DNA of 61,496 nt from an uncultured Rhodobiaceae bacterium (GCA_913030915.1 CAJWEW010000006.1:1-61496), one strand, 5' to 3'; positions 1-10,605 are shown, numbered from the stretch's first letter. Notes: a model not told the origin generated them from the sequence alone. A program made the numbers and translations.

Positions 1-747
1 AACAGGACAGGCTTTAGTAATCCACTACTGCTGCCGAGACCAACAGACATCGTAGCATCCATCTGGAAAATTTATGTTACACAAGGCAACGTATGGTACC
101 ATCTATGGGTAACTTTCAAAGAAGCAATGGTCGGTTGCTTTATTGGTTGTGTTATAGGTATCGGGCTAGCTGTCGCAGCTGTATTAAGTGATACTTTTAG
201 GCAGTTCTTAAAGCCATATATTATTATCGTTGAAGCTACACCTAGGATTGCCCTAGGCCCTATCTTCGTCACATGGTTTGGATTTGGTATGAGCTCAAAA
301 GTTGCTCTCGCTGCATTAGTTTGCTTCTTTGCGCCTTTTGTTAATACCATAACAGGACTACTTGGAGTTGAAGAGGAGTCATATGAACTTTTCCGATCCC
401 TTGGTGCGACACGAAGACAGGTGTTTTGGAAACTTATGATACCAACTGCCCTACCTACCATGAATGCTGGGCTTAAGCTAGCCGTTGGATCGGCCTTTGG
501 CGGTGCATTAGTGGCCGAGTTTATTTCAGCACAGGCCGGTATGGGAATCCTAATGGCACGTTATACAATGTCGCTAAATATGCCGTCTGCATTCGCAGGG
601 CTTTTATCAATTACTCTCTATGGCTTTATTCTTTTTAGAATAATGGAAATTATCGACAAGAGGGTTTTATATTGGTTAAGCGATGATCTAATGGCCAAGA
701 AAAGCGTAAAAAAAGAAACTAAAATTAGAGGGGAGCTAGGACTATGA
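1..747 (+). CDS. ABC transporter permease, NitT/TauT (SsuC)-like, 5'-truncated by window edge
   Basis: Frame is open from base 1 (NRTGFSNPLLLPRPTDIVASIWKIYV...) into ORF 127..747; binding-protein-dependent permease motif around RSLGATRRQVFWKLMIPTALPTMNAGLKLAVGSAFGGALVAE. Confidence 0.85.
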   Translation, partial: NRTGFSNPLLLPRPTDIVASIWKIYVTQGNVWYHLWVTFKEAMVGCFIGCVIGIGLAVAAVLSDTFRQFLKPYIIIVEATPRIALGPIFVTWFGFGMSSKVALAALVCFFAPFVNTITGLLGVEEESYELFRSLGATRRQVFWKLMIPTALPTMNAGLKLAVGSAFGGALVAEFISAQAGMGILMARYTMSLNMPSAFAGLLSITLYGFILFRIMEIIDKRVLYWLSDDLMAKKSVKKETKIRGELGL

Positions 748-1616
748 GTGATATTGGTTCAGACGGCGTATTAGCCGGAGTAAAGGAACTTTCTCCTATA
801 CAAAAACTTGCTATGCATGGACTCGTCTTCCTAATTATATTTGGTGGATGGGAAGTTGGTGCAAGACTGGGTTATGTTAACGAATTAATCTTACCGGCTC
901 CAACATCTATCGCATACAGACTATATGAGATGTTTTTTGTTACAGGGTCAATTTACTGGCACTACATCATCACAATGTATGAAGCAACAATGGGCTTCAT
1001 TATTGGTGTGAGTATCGGGATGGGTTTAGCAATTACTGCTGCAATTAGCCCTGTCTTCAGAAGATACTGGGCACCGTATGCAGTCGTGTTTAATGTTACA
1101 CCAGGGATCGCAGTAACACCTTTCATTATTGCTTGGTTTGGATTTGGGTGGAGCTCAAAGATCGCACTAGCTGCACTTGTGTGCTTTTTCCCGCCTTTCA
1201 TCAACACATTGACAGGTCTACTACACATCGATAAGGATGCAACAGAATTGTTTAGATCACTTGGCTCGACCAAGAAACAGTTCTTCTGGAAGTGTCAAAT
1301 ACCTAGCGCACTTCCAATCATCATAGCGGGATTAAAACTTGCCATGACTGGTGCGTTAATTGGTACAATCGTTGCGCAGTTCTTCTCTGCATCAGAGGGT
1401 GTAGGAATTCTTATGCAAAGGTTTGCATTCAGATTAAACATGGATGGAAGTTTCGCTGCACTGATAGTAATGTCTCTTATGGGGCTAAGTCTATTCACAC
1501 TCATGGAATATATGGACTACAAAGTGCTGTACTGGAGAAGACACTCAAGAATGGAAGAGGTTGGATCCAAGAGAAAAAGAAAATGGCTTGCAGAGAATGG
1601 AGATTTTTCTGCGTAA
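744..1616 (+). CDS. ABC transporter permease, NitT/TauT (SsuC)-like
   Basis: ORF with 4-nt overlap with previous gene; RSLGSTKKQFFWKCQIPSALPIIIAGLKLAMTGALIGTIVAQ; paralogous to upstream ORF. Confidence 0.87.
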   Translation: MSDIGSDGVLAGVKELSPIQKLAMHGLVFLIIFGGWEVGARLGYVNELILPAPTSIAYRLYEMFFVTGSIYWHYIITMYEATMGFIIGVSIGMGLAITAAISPVFRRYWAPYAVVFNVTPGIAVTPFIIAWFGFGWSSKIALAALVCFFPPFINTLTGLLHIDKDATELFRSLGSTKKQFFWKCQIPSALPIIIAGLKLAMTGALIGTIVAQFFSASEGVGILMQRFAFRLNMDGSFAALIVMSLMGLSLFTLMEYMDYKVLYWRRHSRMEEVGSKRKRKWLAENGDFSA

Positions 1617-1636
1617 TCTATAAAATCTTTGAACAC

Positions 1637-1669
1637 AAAAACCCAACCTGAAATAGGTTGGGTTTTTTT
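1637..1669 (+). terminator. Rho-independent terminator after permease genes
   Basis: AACCCAACCT-GAAAT-AGGTTGGGTT followed by T-run. Confidence 0.85.
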
Positions 1670-1672
1670 ATC

Positions 1673-2530
1673 TTATCTGTCTAAGAATACTTTTGCTTTT
1701 TTGTACATCGCATAATCAACCATCTTGTTCTCGAAGGTAATTGCAGCGAGTCCATTTTTCTCTGCCTCTTCAAAGACCTCAACCATTTTTGTATAATATT
1801 CAATCTCTTTTGGATCTGGCTCATATGCCTCTCTTGCAATTTTAATGTGACTTGGGTGTATTAACGTTCGCCCATCATAACCAATTCGCTTGCTCAGTTC
1901 ACATTCGGCCTTGAGTCCCTCGAGATCTGCAATACCGCCATAAGCCCCATCTAGCACATAAGGCATTTTCGCGGCCCTTGCCTCGACAAGAGATCTTGAT
2001 CGAGAATAATTTAATTCAAACCCATCAATTGACCAGTCGGATCTTAAATCTCGTTGAAGGTCGCCGTCCTCTGCACTACCAAAGACGATTGACTCCACTC
2101 GTTCCGCTGCTGAACATATATCAAAACATTTGATGACCCCAAGCGCTGTTTCAATTAATAAAAGGAGTTTAATAGAATTTTTCTCCAGACCTTTCTTTTT
2201 TTCTTCATCTGAAATAATTTCATCTACAAATTTTACCTGATCAACTGACTCAGCCATAGGCAATGCAATACCGTAAATATTCTTTTGTGTTACAGCCCTC
2301 AGGTCATTTTCAAGAAATTCTTTTTCACTATTAACCCTGACTAAAGCTGTGATATCAAGTTTTGGAATAATATTTTTTGAAATATTATCTCTGACTTCAC
2401 TTTTCAGATTCAAAGGAACAGCATCCTCAAAATCTATTATTATCCCGTCTGGCTCAAAACGAGATGCCTTTTCAATTAATTCCGGTTTATTACCGGGGGT
2501 ATATAGCGTTATTAATGGCTTATTATTCAT
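1673..2530 (-). CDS. HpcH/HpaI aldolase / citrate lyase beta subunit (CitE)-like family protein
   Basis: LYTPGNKPELIEKA, DFEDAVP, LLLIETALGVI, GSAEDGDLQRDL, GYDGRTLIHPSHI. Confidence 0.85.
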   Translation of the reverse strand: MNNKPLITLYTPGNKPELIEKASRFEPDGIIIDFEDAVPLNLKSEVRDNISKNIIPKLDITALVRVNSEKEFLENDLRAVTQKNIYGIALPMAESVDQVKFVDEIISDEEKKKGLEKNSIKLLLLIETALGVIKCFDICSAAERVESIVFGSAEDGDLQRDLRSDWSIDGFELNYSRSRSLVEARAAKMPYVLDGAYGGIADLEGLKAECELSKRIGYDGRTLIHPSHIKIAREAYEPDPKEIEYYTKMVEVFEEAEKNGLAAITFENKMVDYAMYKKAKVFLDR

Positions 2531-2545
2531 TTTTTATCCTCATAT

Positions 2546-3742
2546 TTAAATTATACCTTCTTCTTTTAATTTTTTAATTTCGTCAATTTTCATACCTAAT
2601 CGTTGCTTAAATATTTCATCATTATCTGCCCCGATCTCTTTTCCAAGAAATTTTATATTTCCTGGTGTTCTTGAAAACTTTGGAAAAATATTCTCTGTCT
2701 TAATTTTCTTACCATTATCAACAACAGTTGTCACCATTTCCCGGAATTGTGCGTGGATATTTTCCATTATATCTTGGATATTATAGACAGGGCCCATTGG
2801 CACGGACTCTTTATGAAGTAATTTGGATACCTCTTCAAGGCTATGCTCTGACATCCAATCAGATATATATCGATCCAGCTCTTTAACATGCACTATACGA
2901 TTTGCGTTATTTGAAAATTTTGGATTTTTTATCAATTCAGGTCTACCTATAACCTTAAAAAGTCTCTCGGCAGTTGTTTGTGTTGCCCCGGCAAGCGCCA
3001 CCCACTTCCCGTCTTTTGTTTTATAGGTATTTCTGGGCGCACTCGTTGGCGCAGTATTGCCCATTCTAGATGGTATCTCACCCGTCAAATCAAAAACCAT
3101 TGCATTTGGACCAAGAATAGAGAATAGACTCTCCCAGATGCTGACATCTATGACTTGACCTTTTTTTGATTCATTCACATCTCTATTATAAATTGCAAAC
3201 ATTGCAGATAATGCAGAATAAAATCCGGCGAGGGTGTCAGCTAAAGCAAATTGAGGTAATGTTGGCACGCCATCCTTTTCTCCAGTCATTTCAGCAAAAC
3301 CACTCATGGCTTCCATTAATGTTCCAAATCCCGGCTGATTAGCATAGGGACCACTCTGTCCATACCCACTTACTCTCACAATTACTAATCTTGGATATTT
3401 TTTTTGGAGCTCTGCAATATCAATACCCCAATCGTCTAGTCTACCTGGTCTAAAATTCTCTATAAACACATCAGCATCTTCTAATAGCTTAAATAAAATA
3501 TTTCTGCCTTTCTCTTTCGATATATTCAAAGTTATTAGCTTTTTGTTCCTTGCGTAGGTTTTCCACCATGGGTTTATACCATCTACTTCAAATCCAAAAT
3601 TCCGCAGATGATCTCCCTTTATAGGAGTTTCAATATGTAAAACCTCTGCGCCAAAGTCAGCTAATAATCTGCCACATAATGGAGCTGCAATGACCGTTGC
3701 GCACTCAACTACCTTCAGCCCAGTTAAAGCATCATTTTTCAT
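2546..3742 (-). CDS. CaiB/BaiF family (class III) CoA-transferase
   Basis: LKVVECATVIAAPLCGRLLADFGAEVLHIE, RNKKLITLNISKEKGR, ENFRPGRLDDWGI, FALADTLAGFYSALSAM. Confidence 0.92.
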   Translation of the reverse strand: MKNDALTGLKVVECATVIAAPLCGRLLADFGAEVLHIETPIKGDHLRNFGFEVDGINPWWKTYARNKKLITLNISKEKGRNILFKLLEDADVFIENFRPGRLDDWGIDIAELQKKYPRLVIVRVSGYGQSGPYANQPGFGTLMEAMSGFAEMTGEKDGVPTLPQFALADTLAGFYSALSAMFAIYNRDVNESKKGQVIDVSIWESLFSILGPNAMVFDLTGEIPSRMGNTAPTSAPRNTYKTKDGKWVALAGATQTTAERLFKVIGRPELIKNPKFSNNANRIVHVKELDRYISDWMSEHSLEEVSKLLHKESVPMGPVYNIQDIMENIHAQFREMVTTVVDNGKKIKTENIFPKFSRTPGNIKFLGKEIGADNDEIFKQRLGMKIDEIKKLKEEGII

Positions 3743-3866
3743 TCACACGACTTTCTATGGTTAATATGTTGATAGAGTATTTCACAATTTTTTTAATTAT
3801 TACAAAACAGTGTATTTATTATAATATATCACAATATACAAACAACTTAAAGTCAGGGGAATTAAA

Positions 3867-5534
3867 ATGCCAAAAATGACAGGTGGAAGATTTATTGCAG
3901 AATTTCTTGAAAAATCTGGTGTAGATGCTGTTTTTTATGTACCAACCATATTAAGCAGACCATTGGCTGAGATGGATAATATGAAAATAAAAAGGGTCTT
4001 GGCTCACGCTGAAAAATCTGCCGCATATATGGCAGACGGTTATGCTAGAGCTTCTGGAAAGCCTGGAGTTTGCGCAGCTCAAGCAGTCGGCGCAGCAAAC
4101 TTAGCGGCTGGATTAAGAGATGCACTTCTTGGAAACAGCCCTATAGTTGCTCTAACCGGTGGCAGGAAATCAATGGAAAAACATAAAGGTGCTTATCAAG
4201 AGAATGATGATTACCCAATATTTGAAAAGCTTACCAAAGCAAATTTTCAGGTTGATCAAGTTGAGCGGTTACCTGATCTTATGCGCCAGGCATTCAGAGA
4301 AGCTACAACAGGAAATCCAGGTCCTGTGAATCTGCAGATGGCAGGTAATAATGGACAAATAGAAGATGACTATGCTGAGTTAGAGCTAATTGTTGAAGAT
4401 AGATATACAAAAACACCTTCACATAGATTTTCACCACCAATTGAAGAAATCAAACAAGCCCTCAGAGTGATAGAAAAGGCAAAAAAACCTGTGATCATTT
4501 TAGGTGGTGGGGCAAGAATATCGGATGCAGGAGAAGAGGCACATGAATTTTCCAAAAAAACAGGAATTCCAATTGCAACTTCAGTTGCGGCGTATAATTT
4601 AATTCCTGAAGATTACGAGCTATACATTGGGGTTCCTGGGACATATTCAAGAGAATGCACTAATAGAATTTTATCGGAAGCCGATCTATTTATCTTCATC
4701 GGATCTAGCACGGGTGGTCAAGTTACCCATTTTTGGAAAATTCCCGAAATAGGGACAAAAGTTATTCAGATTGGTATTGACCCAAGTGATTTAGGTAGAA
4801 ACTATCCAAATGAAATTAGTTTACTCGGTGACGCTAAAACTACATTGCAGCAAATTTTGAAAGAGAATTTAACTAAGTTAAAAATTGACGATTGGAGAGA
4901 AAAATCAACAAACATTGTAAATGAGTGGAAAGCCGAATTAAATAAACTGAGAGATTCTGACAGCAAACCAATCAGGCCAGAAAGACTTATGAAAGAGCTT
5001 TCTGAGGTAATTCCAGAAGACTCAATAGTTGCATCAGATACAGGTCACACTGCAATGTGGACAGTACAGAACTTGTGGATGAATAAGAAATGGAACTTTA
5101 TTCGTTGCGCTGGCTCGCTGGGCTGGGGTTTTCCTGCAGCTATCGGGGCTAAGTGTGCTTTTCCGGATAAGAATGTCTTTTGTCTAACAGGTGATGGTGG
5201 ATTGTGGTATCATTTCACCGAATTAGAAACGGCAGTTCGATCTGATATCCCAACAATCACAATTGTAAATAATAATAATGCTCTAAATCAAGAGTATGAT
5301 ATTTTTATGAATGCCTATGATGGTAAGCCATCAAATAGATGGACAGAGATGTGGTATTTTAACAAAGTTAGCTTTGCCGAATTAGCTAACAATATGGGTG
5401 CTTTTGGGATAAGGGTTACAGATCCTGTCGATATTAAAGAGGCAGTGAAAGAGGCAATGAAATCTAAAAAACCATCAATTGTTGAGATTGACGGTGATGT
5501 AAATGCTTTAGCGCCAACTGCTTGGTCAAAATAA
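3867..5534 (+). CDS. Thiamine pyrophosphate-dependent enzyme (acetolactate synthase-like/benzoylformate decarboxylase-like)
   Basis: HAEKSAAYMADGYARASGKPGVC at N-terminus; LTGDGGLWYHFTELETAVRSDIPTITIVNNN ThDP-binding motif. Confidence 0.88.
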   Translation: MPKMTGGRFIAEFLEKSGVDAVFYVPTILSRPLAEMDNMKIKRVLAHAEKSAAYMADGYARASGKPGVCAAQAVGAANLAAGLRDALLGNSPIVALTGGRKSMEKHKGAYQENDDYPIFEKLTKANFQVDQVERLPDLMRQAFREATTGNPGPVNLQMAGNNGQIEDDYAELELIVEDRYTKTPSHRFSPPIEEIKQALRVIEKAKKPVIILGGGARISDAGEEAHEFSKKTGIPIATSVAAYNLIPEDYELYIGVPGTYSRECTNRILSEADLFIFIGSSTGGQVTHFWKIPEIGTKVIQIGIDPSDLGRNYPNEISLLGDAKTTLQQILKENLTKLKIDDWREKSTNIVNEWKAELNKLRDSDSKPIRPERLMKELSEVIPEDSIVASDTGHTAMWTVQNLWMNKKWNFIRCAGSLGWGFPAAIGAKCAFPDKNVFCLTGDGGLWYHFTELETAVRSDIPTITIVNNNNALNQEYDIFMNAYDGKPSNRWTEMWYFNKVSFAELANNMGAFGIRVTDPVDIKEAVKEAMKSKKPSIVEIDGDVNALAPTAWSK

Positions 5535-5555
5535 AATCGATTACGCCTGATTTAT

Positions 5556-6794
5556 ATGTATTTTAATAAAAAAAGAGCAGATAAATTAATGGATCAATTT
5601 GATATTGATCTATTAATTGCTTCGACCCCTGAGAATGTTACCTACATCAGTGATACAGTAAGCTGGGCGCCGAAGGTTTATTCTTATTCTGTTGACATGT
5701 TCGCAACTTATTTCAGAGATAATAATCTCAACTCAAGCTTGATTGTGCCAAGTCAAGAGATGACTTATGTATCTGCATCGAATACGTGGATAAATGACTT
5801 TTATACTTACGGCGGAAAAAGTTCTCTCATTCAAGAAAGTGAGCAGGTTATAGAGTCAGCTGAAGAGAATGCGTATCTTAATTTACAAAATAGTGATGAT
5901 AAAAGATTTCCAACTGCTGTTGAGGCTTTGATCGCGTCAATCAAGAATAACACAACAAAGAAACTTAGGGTCGCTATTGATGAAGATAAAATGACTCATA
6001 AATCCACACTGAAACTTCAAGAAGAGTTGGATAACTGTGAATTGATACCTTCTTCTGATTTATTGAGGCTGATAAGAATGGTTAAGACTAATGATGAAAT
6101 TAGTGCAATGAAAGCAGCGGCAGATCTGAACGAAACCGCCTGTACAAAGGCATGTAATGAAATAAAGATTGGCATGAAAGAATTAGATATTGCAGAAATA
6201 TATGCCCAAGAAGTAGGAAAAGGGCTCGGTAAATGGTTGTGGTTTCATTTCGGTTCAGGAAGAAGGTCAGTTGGGATATTCCCACCTACAGAAAAAAAAA
6301 TACAGGTAGGTGAAATGTGGAAATTTGATGCTGGGCTATCTCTAAATAATTATCAAGCAGATACAGGTTGGGGAGGAGTTATAGGGCAACCAAATGCGCA
6401 GCAGAATATGATATGGGAAGCCACTCTGAGCGGATATGACGCAGCTATGTCTGTAATAAAAGAGGGTGTTAGACCGTCAGAGATACAGAAAGCAATGCTA
6501 AAGGGGACACAAGATGGTGGCTTAACCGACCATTCAGGAACTTTTGCTGGCCATGCTATTGGACTTGAGATGAGAGAATTACCTTACGTTCTAGGGAATA
6601 AAAAAATGGTGAATAGTTTATATCTGCCTGAAGATACTGATATACCATTACCTGAAAATACTGTTTTGTGTATTGAAAACCCGTGCCAAATATTTGGTGT
6701 AGGCGGGACCCAGATTGAGCAAACAATTATCGTTAAAAAAAATGGATACGAATTACTAACAAAACAAAATAGAAAACTTTGGATTATTGAGTAG
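5556..6794 (+). CDS. M24 family metallopeptidase-like (Xaa-Pro dipeptidase/creatinase fold)
   Basis: Metal-ligand pattern WKFDAG / QADTGW / AGHAIGLEM / CIENPC / TQIEQTI. Confidence 0.83.
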   Translation: MYFNKKRADKLMDQFDIDLLIASTPENVTYISDTVSWAPKVYSYSVDMFATYFRDNNLNSSLIVPSQEMTYVSASNTWINDFYTYGGKSSLIQESEQVIESAEENAYLNLQNSDDKRFPTAVEALIASIKNNTTKKLRVAIDEDKMTHKSTLKLQEELDNCELIPSSDLLRLIRMVKTNDEISAMKAAADLNETACTKACNEIKIGMKELDIAEIYAQEVGKGLGKWLWFHFGSGRRSVGIFPPTEKKIQVGEMWKFDAGLSLNNYQADTGWGGVIGQPNAQQNMIWEATLSGYDAAMSVIKEGVRPSEIQKAMLKGTQDGGLTDHSGTFAGHAIGLEMRELPYVLGNKKMVNSLYLPEDTDIPLPENTVLCIENPCQIFGVGGTQIEQTIIVKKNGYELLTKQNRKLWIIE

Positions 6795-7629
6795 CCATAA
6801 CACGCTGAATAAATTCAGACATCGACTCTGCAATTTGATCCTCATATTCTGCCCAATCACTCCATGGTATTAAATCGACATCGACATCATCAATTGGTAG
6901 TTGAAATAACTCACTATTTCCAAGCATTTCATAAGCTGCAATACCGCTTACCGAGTTATGCGTATTATCATTGCCGGGAATTACTAAGGATGGGATAGTG
7001 ATGGAGCCTAGTTCATCTTGTGTGACCCCCATCACAGGATAGTCAGCTCCGGCGCGAAATTTAACCAATAAGTTTTCTTGTATTTTTATAAATTCATTTA
7101 CATCAAACTGCATTAATTCATTTTCTATATCTGGATTTGTTTTGATATATTCTGCAAACCTTGCAGTATCACAAACGCTTTTCATGCCACCAGACTTGGC
7201 TGCATTGATAAATACCTCATAATAGTTTTTTGGAAGATTGCTTGCTGCAAATTTACCACCTGTAACCCTCATGATAATCAACCCAATTAAATCCTTGGGG
7301 AATTCAAGTGCGTACATTAAGCTTGTTCTTGCACCAGAAGATGATCCAGATATAAAAATATGTTGTTCGTTCAATGATTTAAATAATTTCCTTAATTCCC
7401 TCGCCCAAGTAACTTCCTCAGTATGAGCATCATCAATCAGCATACTTGACTTACCTGTATTTCTTCTATCGTGAAGAAGTATTCTAATGTCATTTTTTGC
7501 AATCTTTTCAGCAAGTGATTTCATCTCAAGATACCCCCTTCTAGCCCCAGGCATAAGAGCTAAAATTGGCTTTCCTGAACCAATGATTTCATACTCAACA
7601 TTTACACCATCGATCAGTTTTTTTACCAT
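6784..7629 (-). CDS. alpha/beta hydrolase
   Basis: LLHDRRNTGKS, nucleophile elbow SGSSSGARTSL, SLVIPGNDNTHNS. Confidence 0.8.
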   Translation of the reverse strand: MVKKLIDGVNVEYEIIGSGKPILALMPGARRGYLEMKSLAEKIAKNDIRILLHDRRNTGKSSMLIDDAHTEEVTWARELRKLFKSLNEQHIFISGSSSGARTSLMYALEFPKDLIGLIIMRVTGGKFAASNLPKNYYEVFINAAKSGGMKSVCDTARFAEYIKTNPDIENELMQFDVNEFIKIQENLLVKFRAGADYPVMGVTQDELGSITIPSLVIPGNDNTHNSVSGIAAYEMLGNSELFQLPIDDVDVDLIPWSDWAEYEDQIAESMSEFIQRVMATQ

Positions 7630-7696
7630 ATTCCACCTATTAAATTCCTTACTTTAATTATATAATAAAAGCTCAAACTTTTATAGGGATATTAAA

Positions 7697-8674
7697 GTGA
7701 AAGCATATTTTACAGATATCGTGAATGGTGAGAGTAGGTTGGTTGCAGCAGATATAGATATACCAAAACCAGCCGATGATGAGATATTAATTAAAGTTAG
7801 AGCAACAGCATTAAACAGAGGGGGCTTTATCGTTGGTGGTGTGATGCATGGCGCATCAGCATACCCATCAGGTACTGAGGCTGCGGGTGAAATTGTTCAA
7901 ATCGGATCTAAAGTACAAAAATATAAGCTGGGAGACAGAATCATGGGGCGAGTGATCGGCACAAATTCTGGTTCATACTCAGAATATTGCACGATAAAAG
8001 ATTACCAGGCTATGTTTATTCCAAATGGATTTAGTTGGGAGGAGTCAGCGGCGATACCAGTAAGCTTCCTCGCAGCTTATGACGCACTAATTACTTACGG
8101 TAAGCTATCAAAGAATGACATAGTATTGATAACCTCAATCTCTTCAGCAATCGGCTCTTCTGCTTTAATAATTTCAAAAATTATGGGGGCAATGGTCATT
8201 GGTACATCAACTTCTGATCTAAAACTCGAAAAATTACGAAATTATGGAATGGATTTCGGTATAACCACGCCAGAGACGAATTTTGCAGATAAAATAAAAG
8301 AATTTACCGATGATGGAATAAACTTGGTTGTCAATTGCTTGGGGGGCAGTATTTTCAATGATGCAATGATGGCGTTAAAATTTAAAGGTATTTTTGTGAA
8401 TGTTGGCTACATGGATAATATTACAAATGTAGAAGTAGATTTAAAAAAAATTCATTCGCATAGATATAGTATTCATGGAATATCAAATGCATACGTTACT
8501 CGAAAAGATATAATTAAAACAGTTGAGGGTTTTAAGAAAAATGTCCTGCCATATTTAGGAAAAAATAAAGAAAAGCCAATTATTGACAAAATCTATAATT
8601 TTGATGATATAGATAAGGCTCGGAAGTATATGATGTCTAATAATCAAATCGGTAAGATAGTTGTGAAACTATAA
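7697..8674 (+). CDS. Zinc-independent MDR / quinone oxidoreductase-like alcohol dehydrogenase
   Basis: GTEAAGEIVQIGSKVQKYKLGDRIMGRV; Rossmann region; IGKIVVKL C-terminus. Confidence 0.83.
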   Translation: MKAYFTDIVNGESRLVAADIDIPKPADDEILIKVRATALNRGGFIVGGVMHGASAYPSGTEAAGEIVQIGSKVQKYKLGDRIMGRVIGTNSGSYSEYCTIKDYQAMFIPNGFSWEESAAIPVSFLAAYDALITYGKLSKNDIVLITSISSAIGSSALIISKIMGAMVIGTSTSDLKLEKLRNYGMDFGITTPETNFADKIKEFTDDGINLVVNCLGGSIFNDAMMALKFKGIFVNVGYMDNITNVEVDLKKIHSHRYSIHGISNAYVTRKDIIKTVEGFKKNVLPYLGKNKEKPIIDKIYNFDDIDKARKYMMSNNQIGKIVVKL

Positions 8675-8700
8675 AAAATCTTAAAAAAGGAGAATTTAAT

Positions 8701-9621
8701 ATGGTTAAAAAAGTTGGAATTGTTGGTATGGGATTGATGGGGCAAGCTTTCATATCAAATATGAGGAAATCACAATTTATGATCCAAGGATTTGATGTGG
8801 ACCCAAAAAGAATGGATGATCTGAAAGATCAAGGAGGCACCCCAGTTAATACTCCAGCAGATGCCGCCAAAGATGTTGACTGTGTCATTATGTCACTTCC
8901 TAATAGTAACATTGCTAGAGAAGCTGCAATTGGTGCAAACGGAATATCTCACGGTGTAAATACTGAAAATTTATATATATGCGATACCACAACCTCAAGA
9001 CCAGAAGATTCGGTGTCACTGTCCGCTGAACTGGAAAAAAAGGGTATAAAATTCTTAGACTCGGCAGTAAGCGGCACAAGTGTAATGGCTAAAGATGGCG
9101 ATTTAATTGTAATTGCTGGAGGAAAAAAAGAGGATTTTGAAGCCTGTACTGCTTATTTTGAGGGTTTTAGTCGAGGTGCTTATTACATGGGACCGGTTGG
9201 TTCAGGAGCAAGAACGAAGCTTGTTATAAATCTTATTTTAGCTGGCAATAGACTGGCTCTCGCGGAAGGTTTGGTCTTGGGGCATAAAGCTGGTCTCGAA
9301 CAAAATAATTTGCTTGAGGTATTAAAAGACAGCGCTGCATCGTCAAAGACAATGATTGATAAGGGTCCAAAAATGATTAATGCTGACTATTCAAAGCAAG
9401 GGCAAATAAAGACTTCTCTTAAAGATAATAGACTTATGATTGAGCAAGGGCAAATTCTTGGCTCACCAACATTATTGACTTCCGTTTTATCACAGATATA
9501 TCAAGCAGCATATGAAAAAGGCTATGCAGAAAAAGATACTGTGTCATTTTATGAAATAATGAGAGGTATGGCGGGGCTTGATGAACGCGAAGGAATTGAT
9601 GATGTTCCATTTGGTAAATAA
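8701..9621 (+). CDS. 3-hydroxyisobutyrate dehydrogenase-family NAD(P)-dependent oxidoreductase
   Basis: VGIVGMGLMGQAFISNMRKS; LDSAVSGTSVMAKDGDLIVIAGG; GPVGSGARTKLVINLIL. Confidence 0.88.
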   Translation: MVKKVGIVGMGLMGQAFISNMRKSQFMIQGFDVDPKRMDDLKDQGGTPVNTPADAAKDVDCVIMSLPNSNIAREAAIGANGISHGVNTENLYICDTTTSRPEDSVSLSAELEKKGIKFLDSAVSGTSVMAKDGDLIVIAGGKKEDFEACTAYFEGFSRGAYYMGPVGSGARTKLVINLILAGNRLALAEGLVLGHKAGLEQNNLLEVLKDSAASSKTMIDKGPKMINADYSKQGQIKTSLKDNRLMIEQGQILGSPTLLTSVLSQIYQAAYEKGYAEKDTVSFYEIMRGMAGLDEREGIDDVPFGK

Positions 9622-9636
9622 TTTTTCATAACTAAA

Positions 9637-10605
9637 ATGAAGTACAACAAAAAAGAAGCAAAAGAAGCAGCAAAAGAAATACTAAAGGGTATTTGGACAG
9701 CAATGCCATATTGCTGGGATAGTGAAGATAATTTTGATGAACTTGCCAATCGATCAAATATGGATCACATTATAAATAACATCAAGGTTGATGGACATTA
9801 CTGCTCAGGGAATATTGCTGAATTTTGGTCCATGCCTGATGAGGAGAGGATGCTCGCGCATGAGGTCATGCATGATCAGGCGGGAGGACGAATACCCATG
9901 ATTGCAGGGTGCCATCACCAATCAGTCAAACAAGTTGTCGCTCTTGCAAAACACGCTCAAAACACTGGATACGATTTTATAATAATACTCACTCCATATG
10001 TTGCAGCCAGAGATGATGAGACTGTTTTTCAGTTTTACGAATATATATGCTCAAAGATAGATATCGGCGTCATACTTTTTAATGTTCCTCAAAACTGTCA
10101 TCCAATAAATGCCAATTTGGCAAAAAGATTATCAAAATTAGATAATATTTGTGGGTATAAGCAGGCTGACGGTTCACCAGCATCAACGCATGCAATAATT
10201 GACTCAGTTGGGAATGATATTGTGGTATCTGTTGCAGATGAGGCTCCATGGATTACTAGTATGACGCAACTTGGTTTGCAATGGCTTGTGAATTACAATC
10301 CACATTTGTATCAGTCAAAGGGCTGGCTGCCTCTGAAGGATTATACAGATGCCGCCTTGAATGGTGATCTAACTAAAGCAACGCAAATTGCAAAATCCAT
10401 ACAGCCACTAAGAGAACTTCATGCTAAATGGATTATGGGATACTGGAATAGTGGTAGAATGCCCATTGCTGAAATGAAATATTGGCAAGAGTTAATTGGT
10501 ATGCATGGAGGAAATACACGACCACCAGTTATCCCAATGACGGAGGAGAAAAAGAGAGAACTAAAATCAGACTTAATAAAGACAGGGTTATTTGAAATAG
10601 TCTAA
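9637..10605 (+). CDS. Dihydrodipicolinate synthase/N-acetylneuraminate lyase superfamily protein
   Basis: GHYCSGNIAEFWSMPDEERM; VILFNVPQNC; catalytic Lys motif ICGYKQADGS. Confidence 0.78.
   Translation: MKYNKKEAKEAAKEILKGIWTAMPYCWDSEDNFDELANRSNMDHIINNIKVDGHYCSGNIAEFWSMPDEERMLAHEVMHDQAGGRIPMIAGCHHQSVKQVVALAKHAQNTGYDFIIILTPYVAARDDETVFQFYEYICSKIDIGVILFNVPQNCHPINANLAKRLSKLDNICGYKQADGSPASTHAIIDSVGNDIVVSVADEAPWITSMTQLGLQWLVNYNPHLYQSKGWLPLKDYTDAALNGDLTKATQIAKSIQPLRELHAKWIMGYWNSGRMPIAEMKYWQELIGMHGGNTRPPVIPMTEEKKRELKSDLIKTGLFEIV

Noticed and set aside
72-461. 129-aa minus-strand ORF
   Set aside because: Antisense to the first permease gene, which continues in frame from base 1.
1-1616. Possible single permease gene split by frameshift
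   Set aside because: The two ORFs are full-length paralogs with the same domain repeated, not two halves of one domain.
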